A DNA stretch of 64,000 nt from Rhabdornis inornatus (Eukaryota; Chordata; Aves; Passeriformes; Rhabdornithidae): assembly GCA_013397075.1 (NCBI GenBank), contig VWZS01003947.1, positions 1,442,727 to 1,506,726 of the forward strand, read 5' to 3'. Every line of letters begins with the position of its first letter. Within the stretch, counting starts at the first letter, position 1. The position numbers and the translations under genes are program-made. The notes beneath the pieces were generated by a model that worked only from the letters and a program-made list of their open reading frames with translations, searched no databases and was not told where the DNA came from. Below, one piece after another: positions 12,401 through 20,100 of the stretch.

Positions 12401-12638
12401 AAAGATGACTTGAAATTCTGTCTGAACAGTGAGACTTCTTTGCCTCTTGTTTTTCCCAGGTCATAATGAAGGCACTCTGGCAATGAAAGAAGGGGAAATT
12501 TTGTACATTATTGAGGAGGACAAAGGAGATGGGTGGACAAGAGCTCGAAGACATAATGGAGAGGAAGGCTATGTGCCAACATCATATATAGATGTAACGC
12601 TAGAGAAAAACAGCAAAGGTGCAGTAACCTATATCTAA
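958..12638 (+). CDS. FNBP1L: FNBP1L (TOCA-1), 3' half of the gene, nine coding exons
   Basis: F-BAR/HR1/SH3 adaptor that binds curved membrane and CDC42 and activates N-WASP-driven actin assembly in the cytoplasm and at the plasma membrane. Joining 958-1104, 1832-2035, 4368-4526, 8019-8033, 10104-10213, 10758-10890, 11347-11441, 11933-12081 and 12460-12638 gives one open frame of 396 residues plus stop, every junction GT-AG and in phase. Domains in this partial protein: F-BAR tail (1 to about 90), linker with KLWLFGKKPK (108-117), optional cassette (118-175), HR1 coiled coil (about 176-265), acidic stretch FDDEFEDDD, and SH3 (about 330-392). FNBP1L rather than FNBP1 or TRIP10 is based on remembered family sequence (for example the SH3-distal ending) and on BCAR3 as neighbour. 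The first roughly 200 residues lie left of the window. No frameshift or internal stop is seen. Confidence 0.96.
1832..2035 (+). CDS. FNBP1L: FNBP1L exon: end of F-BAR and start of linker
   Basis: 204 nt, 68 codons, phase 0 at both ends, acceptor tatgtttag and donor gtaaca. It encodes the F-BAR extension with SGFEPPGDFPFEDYSQ and ends in a basic segment GKAKGKLWLFGKKPK. In the family the alternative linker cassettes are inserted directly after this KKPK, which is what the next two exons show here. Confidence 0.95.
2036..4367 (+). other. FNBP1L intron upstream of the 159-nt cassette
   Basis: AT-rich; contains the 22-bp tandem duplication near 2328-2369. No other gene-like content seen. Confidence 0.7.
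2328..2369. repeat. Two-copy 22-bp tandem duplication
   Basis: The motif ggaaaggtgttaattatg occurs twice back to back, the second copy starting at 2350. The copies differ only near their ends. Confidence 0.85.
4368..4526 (+). CDS. FNBP1L: FNBP1L 159-nt cassette exon (linker, alternative)
   Basis: Acceptor ttccacattag and donor gtaagt bound 159 nt, 53 codons, phase 0 at both ends, so it can be skipped without changing frame. The peptide is Pro/Ser/Thr-rich at first (PQSPPLTPTSLYTSSTPNG) and ends basic (GKPRIPSFRSLKRG). It resembles the long-linker isoform of mammalian FNBP1L and FNBP1. With the 15-nt microexon it adds 58 residues, equal to the difference between the 605- and 547-residue human isoforms as I remember them. 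Several SP/TP sites could be phosphorylated (inference). Confidence 0.9.
6403..6680 (-). mobile_element. CR1-type LINE 3' fragment, antisense to FNBP1L
   Basis: On the + strand it reads as the reverse complement of the CR1 3' end: ggtttggtttggaagggccc, then ctgggcagagacccctctca and ggcaacctgttccagtgcct, then aatttcttcctaacagctaa. Diverged, 5'-truncated, no coding capacity left. Confidence 0.88.
7093..7143 (+). repeat. 51-bp direct repeat, copy 1
   Basis: tttctgaagggaacaggaag and the following 31 bases recur at 8663-8713 with one mismatch (c/t). A flanking gttttcttg matches as well after a 6-base gap. The copies sit on either side of the microexon. Confidence 0.92.
8019..8033 (+). CDS. FNBP1L: FNBP1L 15-nt microexon (WSVKM)
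   Basis: A 15-nt exon tggtcggtgaagatg lies between a pyrimidine-rich acceptor ending ctgtgcag and the donor gtaagc. It encodes Trp-Ser-Val-Lys-Met in phase 0 and fits exactly between the 159-nt exon (ending KRG) and the HR1 exon (starting GPALEDF). The same five residues occur, as I recall, at this point in long FNBP1/FNBP1L isoforms. A UGC motif just upstream of the AG is the type of element used by SRRM4-dependent neuronal microexons (inference). Confidence 0.9.
8663..8713 (+). repeat. 51-bp direct repeat, copy 2
   Basis: 50 of 51 positions identical to 7093-7143, exactly 1570 bases downstream, same orientation. Confidence 0.92.
9369..9446. repeat. Poly-T run ending in an assembly gap
   Basis: A T run of about 30 bases followed by 46 N. 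The sequence probably failed through the homopolymer, so the true length is unknown. It could be the tail of a - strand retro-element (inference). Confidence 0.8.
10104..10213 (+). CDS. FNBP1L: FNBP1L exon: first half of HR1 domain
   Basis: Acceptor gtgcttgcag and donor gtgagt; 110 nt, starting in phase 0 and ending two bases into a Lys codon. The peptide GPALEDFSHLPPEQRRKKLQ continues into a charged heptad-like helix (RIDELNRELQKETDQ). This is helix 1 of the HR1 antiparallel coiled coil, the CDC42-GTP contact in TOCA proteins. Confidence 0.95.
10214..10757 (+). other. FNBP1L intron within HR1
   Basis: Starts with a long pyrimidine stretch (10249-10300: CT repeats, T run, C run) shortly after the donor. 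Nothing else seen. Confidence 0.7.
10758..10890 (+). CDS. FNBP1L: FNBP1L exon: second half of HR1 domain
   Basis: Acceptor gtatgtttttag and donor gttaga; 133 nt, one base completing the previous Lys codon and then 44 codons, ending in phase 0 at HKNE. The sequence DALIKMKDVYEKNPQMGDP followed by LQPKLTETM and RLRMEIHKNE is the loop and helix 2 of HR1. Confidence 0.95.
10891..11346 (+). other. FNBP1L intron
   Basis: 456 bases, AT-rich, nothing recognised. Confidence 0.7.
11347..11441 (+). CDS. FNBP1L: FNBP1L exon: HR1 to SH3 linker
   Basis: Acceptor ttccccaag and donor gtcact (a weak donor); 95 nt, phase 0 at the start and ending with two bases of a Ser codon. It encodes AWLSEVEGK, a basic Ser-rich stretch (ARSDRRHSSD) and INHLVTQGRE. 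The join to the next exon gives the conserved ESPEGSYTDD. Confidence 0.92.
11442..11932 (+). other. FNBP1L intron
   Basis: 491 bases, starting with the weak donor gtcact. Nothing else recognised. Confidence 0.65.
11933..12081 (+). CDS. FNBP1L: FNBP1L exon: acidic linker and start of SH3
   Basis: Acceptor gcattgtag and donor gtaagg; 149 nt. After completing Ser it encodes PEGSYTDDANQEVRGPPQQ, the very acidic NEFDDEFEDDD, and CKAIYPFD, the SH3 ALYDF-type strand. It ends one base into a Gly codon. Confidence 0.95.
12082..12459 (+). other. FNBP1L intron within SH3
   Basis: 378 bases, AT-rich, nothing recognised. Confidence 0.7.
12460..12638 (+). CDS. FNBP1L: FNBP1L terminal coding exon: rest of SH3, ending GAVTYI
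   Basis: Acceptor gtttttcccag; 179 nt including TAA at 12636-12638. It encodes HNEGTLAMKEGE, the DKGDGWTRAR Trp strand and GYVPTSYIDV, completing the SH3 domain that binds proline motifs in N-WASP/WIP and dynamin-type partners. A second ending is possible: a GT at 12619 can act as donor to an acceptor at 13661, replacing GAVTYI by GS (see the separate entry). Confidence 0.95.
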
Positions 12639-13661
12639 CAGTAAACTGGCAGCTCTCAGTTGTACATTCCCCAGGGAAAATAGTGGAACAATTGTAAGTT
12701 ACACAGGCTCATGGAAAGAATTACAGAATCAGAAGTCAGCAATGATCTGTTGTTTGCATGTGAAGTTAGCTGTAGTTCCTTTCAGAGATAACCATATTAA
12801 ATTATGCATCTTACACTGGTCTGTAATTTTGACCAATGTCTTCTACTTTCCTGCTTTACAAAGCACTAAATCCAATTCAGCTACTGAACTGAAAAAAAAC
12901 AGGATTCCTGCTTGTTCTGTGGAGTACTTAGTTTTTATAGAGAACTGGAAAAGTACTTTAGTTTTAAAGATCTCTAAGATTTACTGTTCCCACTTTTATG
13001 ATTTAAACTATATTCTTAAAACAGAGATCTTTTTCCTCTCATAACTAACTGAACTCAGTTACTGAAAATCATTAATTTCCTTCCTTAGCAAGTACTTGGC
13101 AGCTTTCACTTCTTAAACAGGAAAATGTTTTCTGATTCTGAAAGTTCAACAAAAATACTCAGGAAAAAACATTATGATTAAGAAGGACAGAAAGTCCACT
13201 GACCTATCTCCTTCCTTTTCAGTACTTTTAATCTAGAATGTTCTCTGTTGGACATGACGTCATTGTTTTAACTCTAGATACCTTGAACAAACAAAAAGAT
13301 CACATGTAATGCCTGATGTTTTCTTACTGGAAACTCTGCTCCTGATAAGGGAATGATTTTATATTCTTAATCTGTGCCTGTAAACTAAGTATTTTAATTG
13401 TCTTGTGTTTATCTGAAGACAGTGTCTTAAATGTACAGCAATTCTCCTCATTGTTAAATCACTGAGGATTGGAAACTGCATTGCACAACTTGATTACTGG
13501 AAGAAAAAAAGCTAATTTTGTATTTCTAATGAGAGCTTGTGGAATTAAGTACAAGGCTAATGTATAGCCACTGAGAATGGCCTTTTAGAACTGAGCACGC
13601 TTCTCTGTCTTCTAAAGGCCTTCAGTAACTTTGTTCTTTTCTTTTTCCTCTTGGACTGCAG

Positions 13662-13669
13662 GTTCCTGA
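13662..13669 (+). CDS. FNBP1L: FNBP1L alternative 3'-terminal exon (coding end, GS stop)
   Basis: A strong acceptor with a long pyrimidine tract (ttcttttctttttcctcttggactgcag) ends at 13661. Splicing from 12618, inside the terminal exon where aaag is followed by gtgcag, gives aaa g|gt tcc tga: Lys-Gly-Ser-stop. KNSKGS is the C-terminus I recall for a mammalian FNBP1L isoform, so this is probably used. It removes a 1043-nt intron (12619-13661), and the exon then continues as 3' UTR. The donor gtgcag is weak, which suits partial use. Confidence 0.78.
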
Positions 13670-13723
13670 AGCGGGTTTCTGAGAAAATGGGCGAGATCTT
13701 GAAGGAGGTTACATGCAGCTGCT

Positions 13724-13751
13724 GGGGGGGTGGGGGTGGGGAGGGGAGGGG
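13724..13751 (+). other. G-quadruplex motif in FNBP1L 3' UTR
   Basis: Five consecutive runs of four or more G separated by single T or A bases, on the transcribed (+) strand. It fits the G3+N1-7 rule with one-base loops, which predicts a very stable RNA quadruplex. It lies 62 nt inside the alternative terminal exon. Confidence 0.8.
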
Positions 13752-14964
13752 TTCTAGACTGGGAGGCCCAAGGGAAAAGCTAGTTGCATGAATGCATGCA
13801 GACATACATTTAGTAGTCACTAACATCTTAGCATCTCCATATATAGGTAAGGATGTATTACAAAATCTTCAATTTGTGCAGGAAAATAGAGTTCCATTCC
13901 CAGAGTAAAAAGGCTACTGCTCCTAAAATTGCTTTATTTTCATTGTCCTAGGTTGTCCCAGGTGCACAAACTGTATTTTAGCTTGTGCTACATTTTGATT
14001 TTCTCAGTTATGCTCTTTTCCACCTCACTTTTATTGGCAGTCATGTAGAGCCCTGTGTCAGTTATCAGTCTGCCTGTGCCACCTCCATGCTCGCCGTTAA
14101 CCTCTTCCTGCATGCCTAGGACAGTCAGGCATGTTCTGTGTAACACTTTGCCATCATTGCTTATTTTTTAACAAATCATTTTCTTTAAATATCTTCAGCA
14201 CTAGAGTTTCATCCCAGTATCCATGTATGCTGCTATAACAATACCACTGCAACCATCATTACATTCCAGATGTTTGGCATAACTGATAAGCGACTGTAAG
14301 GTATTCTGTTAATTTGGGGAAATAATGCATCTCAGCTCTAGCCTACAATGCAATCAAGAGAAACTCCGAGAACTGTGGTCCATCTTCAGCCCTTCAATAA
14401 CCTGTTGTGAGCACTGACAGCCTGGAGCACAACCAGAGGATTCACCACTGCAAGCTAATGACTGTTTTCAGAAGTCAACCACTTACCATTCAACTGCTGC
14501 CTTAAACTAGAGTGCCTAAATCTGTTGTTTGCCAACACTACCACTTACAGTATCCCACAAAGGGCTTTGTGTCTCAGCTCCTCTCACAGTGCTGCAGCTG
14601 CTGAGGTAGCCACGGTAGGTTTTCTAGAGCTCTACTTTACTGGATACATGGTGCATCCATGAATTTTATACATTGAAACGTGTATCTCTTCATTTGACTT
14701 TAATATTTTTTTAAAAGATTTTTATGGAAACTGTCTTTTAGTTTTTCACTATGACGTTCCAATTTCAATTACTGCAGTGCTAGTCCATTTCCAGGTGATG
14801 CTTCATTGTATGGACCTGATGACATTTGAGTGACACTTCATCATGATCTTTGTGCACTTTTACTTGTAAACAATTGAAATTTGGATATGTTTATATGTGT
14901 AAATATAGTTGTCTGCAGTGCCCCTATTGCTTATGTTGTCTTGCTTCCCATTTGTGGTTCTATT

Positions 14965-14970
14965 AATAAA
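14965..14970 (+). terminator. Candidate poly(A) signal, FNBP1L
   Basis: AATAAA in tattaataaatgcatc, followed within about 30 nt by GT-rich sequence (gattgattagggtgat), the usual downstream element. It would give a 3' UTR of about 2.3 kb in the unspliced form. Confidence 0.45.
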
Positions 14971-16125
14971 TGCATCATATCTGATTGATTAGGGTGATAA
15001 GAATTAGACTAGAGATGTTGAGGGGAGGGATACTTACATCAACACAAGCTTGTCAACCCAGCCACCTGCTGTTTGGCAGTGTATTATGGAATAATAATTG
15101 AAACATCCTGTCTTTCTGGGGTCTGAAGCAATATGTGGATGCAGCAGTGCTGGATTCTTTTTCATTTCAGTGTTATTAGGAATTGTACTACCAGTAAAAC
15201 TGAATTTGAGTGACTTGTGTAGAGGTTTATTCCTTTTGTTATATATACCACTATTACACAGCTTGACCTAGTGTACTATGGGGCCTATTAAACTCTAAAG
15301 TTTAGATTTTTGGAGCTTGTATACAGGGTTATTTATATAATAATGTGACATTACTCAATACTGACAAAACTACTTAGGTAGTTTTTTTGGGTTTGGGGCT
15401 TTTTTGNAGAGGAAGAAATGTGATCTGTGTATTTTCTGGTTAAGGGCCTGTGGTCTGCCTGGCTAACAGCCTTGGAGGTCAGTAATAACACTTCCTGGTG
15501 AAAGACTAAATGTTCTTTTCACACTACTGTTTGTTTTTCTGAAACCAGGATTTGCTTCCTTTGGAGGCAGGTTGCTTTCAAGAGGGATAGTGCAACTTGT
15601 ATGAGGGTTATTAAACATAGGAAAAAGCATTTGTACTTGCACAGCTTATAAATCATGTAGTCTAAAATTCTGAACGTGAGTTGTCTTAAAGAATCAGACA
15701 TTTTCCAGTAATTTTTTTAATCCTGTTTTGTGCACATGTTGATTTCCTAAATGTTAAATGCTTTGTTTAAAAATAGTGTTCTCTGTTGAGAATATTTTCA
15801 TGGAATAAAAAAAATCTTTTCATGGTCTAAATAATGAGCTTCCACATTTGTCTTCTGTTAAGATTGACTTACAGTACAAGGTCTGTGAACTCTTGTTCTG
15901 GTGGTAAAAACCTCTGCTGTGATTGTAGATAGGAGGAACAGATTCTGGTGTTGATTTTGTTGTCATCCTAGCCCAATACTTTCATTCAGTAACATCTCAC
16001 TCCAGAAATAGGCATACTGACAACACACACGGAGCTCTGCTGTAGTTCTTAAATATTTGTATAATGTCTGAAGAGAACCCTTATTCTGTGTATAACAAAG
16101 TGGGATTTGCTAAGACTCTCTGTAT

Positions 16126-16131
16126 AATAAA
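16126..16131 (+). terminator. Candidate distal poly(A) signal, FNBP1L
   Basis: AATAAA in ctgtataataaactctg, followed by a T/G-containing stretch (gtgcatgctgatttcc). It is the last + strand AATAAA before the BCAR3 3' UTR. A further AATAAA at 16724-16729 lies inside the BCAR3 3' UTR. Confidence 0.45.
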
Positions 16132-16620
16132 CTCTGTGCATGCTGATTTCCTATAAAAAGTGATAACACCTTATGCTTTGCCTTCATCCAAGGAAAAAGA
16201 AAAAGTACTTACCGAAGTGATTCACCTCAGTAAATGAAGCAAGTTTAATACGTACATACACCCACGTTTACTCATGTCTGAAAGCATTTTAATTATCTGG
16301 ATTGTTTGTTTTTGCCATTTCATCATTCATTCCTGGCAGCGTAGCTGTTGTGCAGGCCCCAGCAAAAGCTGAGGTACTACAGATGCTGTCTTAAAAAAAA
16401 GGGGAGGTTGTCCCAACACATACAAAGATTAATTTTCTAGTTTCATAGGCACAGTGATGTTTGAACCTTCTGGTTACAGATAAGGGATCATTTCTGCAGC
16501 TTGCAGTGTTTCTGTGATTTGTAAATATGCAAATTATTTTGCATAACCATACACTTCACCATTCTATCTACAACGTTTTTTATATTCATTAAAGGAGTAT
16601 TATACAACAAATTTTCTGCC
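16132..16620. other. Intergenic gap between convergent genes
   Basis: About 500 bases between the last likely FNBP1L poly(A) signal and the BCAR3 poly(A) signal. AT-rich, no gene seen. It contains a second tgtaaata motif at 16520-16527. Confidence 0.5.
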
Positions 16621-16643
16621 ATGTCAGATAATTAATCTGTCAT

Positions 16644-16649
16644 TTTATT
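16644..16649 (-). terminator. Candidate poly(A) signal, BCAR3
   Basis: On the - strand the motif is AATAAA (tgtaaataaaatgac), about 300 nt beyond the BCAR3 stop codon. It would give a short 3' UTR. Confidence 0.5.
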
Positions 16650-16945
16650 TACACTATTTGCTTCATCTTAAGATGCCAATGCCCTTACTCATTGGCATCA
16701 CTAAAACACTGCAACTTTGGGGAAATAAAGGGAATAATCTAACTGTTTAAAGGGATCAGTAAATGACTTGGTGACACAGTAAATAAATAATTTGTTTAGC
16801 AATCAGTAGTTTTAAAACAAGTGTGCATTGTGCAGTTAAAAGTTCTAAACATCTTGTGAAATGCAAGAAGTTTGTGCAGTATCAAATTGCCAGAAGACTG
16901 CTAAGGTTATTTCAAGTATATCACCTAAATAGTGTTTCCAGAGTC

Positions 16946-17133
16946 TTATATACTTAATTGTTCCACCAGCTTCACTGGAGGAGGTTCCAGTTTTCGGGAA
17001 AGTGCAGTTAAGATCCGGTTGAATTTCTCATATCTTTCACTTTGATTAACTTGTGCTCCTTTGCTGCCCCAGAGCAATCTCATTTGAAATTCTGTCTTGA
17101 AGATTTCACTCAACTCTTCATCTGGCTGGAAAC
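16946..17133 (-). CDS. BCAR3: BCAR3 last coding exon
   Basis: Acceptor tttttatttaccag; 188 nt including TAA at 16948-16946. Encodes GFQPDEELSEIFKTEFQMRL, LWGSKGAQVNQSERYEKFN and LTALSRKLEPPP, the end of the Cas-binding fold, then a tail VKLVEQLSI that is a few residues longer than the human end as I recall. Confidence 0.95.
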
Positions 17134-20100
17134 CTGGTAAATAAAAAGAATCCCACAGTATCAGCACCAGGCAAATTTTTTTATTCTGTAGCAATGGCTT
17201 TTAAACTGTCTTCTCTCCAAATAAGCCGTAGTGCACTGGGTTCCGTTTGCAAAATGATTTTAACAAGCTCGTAAAACAGTGAAAATCCTTTCCAGCTTTT
17301 GACATTCTAGTAACACTGATGGCTCTAAGGACACTGGGATGGGCTAGCCTTGCTTAGTTCTAATGTTTAGAATTGTAATTAAATATAATTACTTATACAT
17401 GCTGCCTGCAGAAATTACTATATTTCTCCCCACTCCTTTTATTTTTTAAACTTGCAGTGGAAAAGTTAGGTCACATTGTTAACATGCTGCTGCTTTCTGG
17501 CTGTTAAGTGGTCACTATCTCAGTGCTGCAACTTGCACTGCTGTAGAGAATCTCAGGGTGGTATTTCAGTTGTGATAATCAGAGTAGGAATTTTAGATTG
17601 TACAGAAGACAGGAAGTTATCCTCAATCTGTACTGTACTTCTGTTCAGTTGCCAGAAGGGTCAGCATATTGAGTCATGGGAACTTCAAGTATGTTTAGCA
17701 AAAATGCTTGCTGGAGAGCTGTCGTGATGAGTAATTTAGTGTCTGCTTTTAAACAATATTAATGTTGTCCTCAGACTGGGTTTCCTGCAGGACATTTGCT
17801 ACTCTCTCAGCTCCTGCCAGAGAGAGGCATTCCTGTCTCTGACAGCCAGGGGCAGTGGGGCAGGCACAGCCCCAGCTGCTGTGGCAGTGCAGCAGGCTCT
17901 GTCTCCTACCTTGCAGCAGCCGCTCTGCCGTCAGGCGAAAGGTGTCGGCGTGCTGGGCGAGCAGGCGCGCCGTGCCCAAGTGCCTGAGCATTATCTCACC
18001 GCTCTGGTCACTGCTTTCCCACAGCTCTGTGCCTTCAAAAACAACAGCCTGGCGCTCCAGCAGGGTCACAAGAGGCATCAGCAGTGGCACAGTTATGTTG
18101 TTCTGTGGAGCACTGATGGTTTCTGGAATAGAGTAACAATCATGTATCATCAGACATTATTGTTAATTGAAGAAGGCATTTTAAGTGCTGTGTTCTTTTA
18201 TTACGTTGGAAACTTCTCTTTGTCTTCCATCTTTCAAATGGAGGACAAATACCCTTCAAAAAACTTTAACCTTCAAAACCTTTAACCTGTCCTACCAGTT
18301 TCCAGTGAACTGGCTGGGGAAGAACACCAGCACAACTGGTGTCAGAAAGCTGCATTTGCTACAGGGGAAAGCTCTGCTGAATTACTAGACACTGGCACAG
18401 AGATTTTAAACATTTTCAAAATTGGTCATTCCAATAAAAATATCCGTGAGGCTAAAAAGTTTTCACTGTCTACCTGTTCTCTTGGAGAAATGTTCCGAGA
18501 AATTTTCTCTGCCTTGCATCCCTTTGAAAACTAGAGCTGCAGTGAATCTGGCACAGGGGCACCTAATGTGACCAGAATTACCTAAGCCATTCATTTTATT
18601 TGAGGATTCATCCTCTCATCTAACAGACAAAGCAAATAAGAAGAAAAATCTGCCAGAATTAATTCTCCTGTGAGGAGAGATATTTTTTTTCCCCTGTTTT
18701 TGTGGTAAAATGATGCAACGTGTCAGTTTCTGCTCAACACAGAGGAAGTAGGGGTGTGGGAAGAATCTTATATTCTGCAGGGATACAGGCACACAAACAC
18801 ATAGTGATGTTTGGCTGGCAGACTGTTTGCTTCTATTCATAATCATATGGCATTATACAAGTTTACATCATCACTTTAACACACAATGCACAGCTGTGGA
18901 AAGAGCAGCTGCCTAATATCCCCACACAGGAAATCAGTAGGGGGAGGGTTAAAATGCCAAATAGAAATCAGTGTCACTCATACTCACTAGTCCACTCATC
19001 TTGTCCTTCATGCAAAGCTTTGCAAGATGGTTTTAGCTGCTTTTCATACATAATGGCAGTCTGGGTATAACAATGTCTTAGAGCCGTCCAGGTTTGTTCT
19101 AATCTACTGACCTGTGCATGCAAAATAGAGAATACCCATTATTGCCTCCACTGCAGGAAAAGTACACTGCTAGTCACAGAGCTGTAGAATAGTCATGAAG
19201 ACTGTTCTGATGTTCTCTCTAGTCTTGAAGAAGTTACTCAAATTAAATAAGCCATCAAACAACTCTACATTTTGGAACATAAAGAGGAACAGATTTTTAC
19301 CTGTGGCATTTCCAGTGCTTTCATAATGGCAGAAAATCCATACAAATCCCCTAGTGACTCCTTCAACTCCACAGCAACTTGGATGATCCTGTTTAATGTT
19401 GCTGCTCGATCTTCTACATTTCCTGTGCAACCCAAGATATCAACAGCTATTCCTATTGCCATAGTATTGTGCCTGTAAGTGAAACAATTCATGTGACCAG
19501 TTACAAATTATTAAATTCACGTGTTCAAAGATCAGTTCAAAAGTGTACTTTTATCTCGGCATGCCCAGCAAACTTAGTCTTACCAACATCTTTGCACTGG
19601 AACCAATAATGACATATGGAATAAATACATTCTCCTGAGATACTACTATCTATAGAAAATTCTGCTTGAGCAATTAATGAATGAATGAATTTTCTGGGAA
19701 AATTGCCCCAATTCCCTTTGTGCTCCACATTCAAATCCTGTGACACACCTCCCCCTCCCCCCCGCCCCAAAATCTCAGGAATCAAACTACTGAAATACGA
19801 AGCAGAAAATGTAGATCAGAACACCGTAAGTATTCCCCCTTAACTTGTGCAGAGTGTTTCAGAAAGCTTTGCTGATTGTGTTTTACTTTATTAAAAGTAA
19901 AATTTATTATTTTATAAATTATTTATTAGATCTTGCCACATGCAGAAGGACCTTTCAGTCTCCTCCACACACACTTACGTGCTCAGACAGATGACAGGTC
20001 CCCTGAATTTTAGTTTACTTGAGCTTGTAAAGGAGAGCTGATGGCATTCAGCTGTTCCAAGGACTCTGCTTTCAACACCTTTCCCCTTTCCCTGTACTAC

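Larger units (their letters stand above)
12639..16150 (+). other. FNBP1L: FNBP1L 3' UTR region
   Basis: AT-rich sequence after the stop codon with no open frame resembling a protein. It holds the alternative terminal acceptor at 13661, a G-rich run at 13724-13751, a Pumilio-type motif tgtaaata at 14898-14905, and AATAAA signals at 14965-14970, 15804-15809 and 16126-16131. One undetermined base is at 15407. The true end cannot be fixed without transcript data. Confidence 0.6.
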
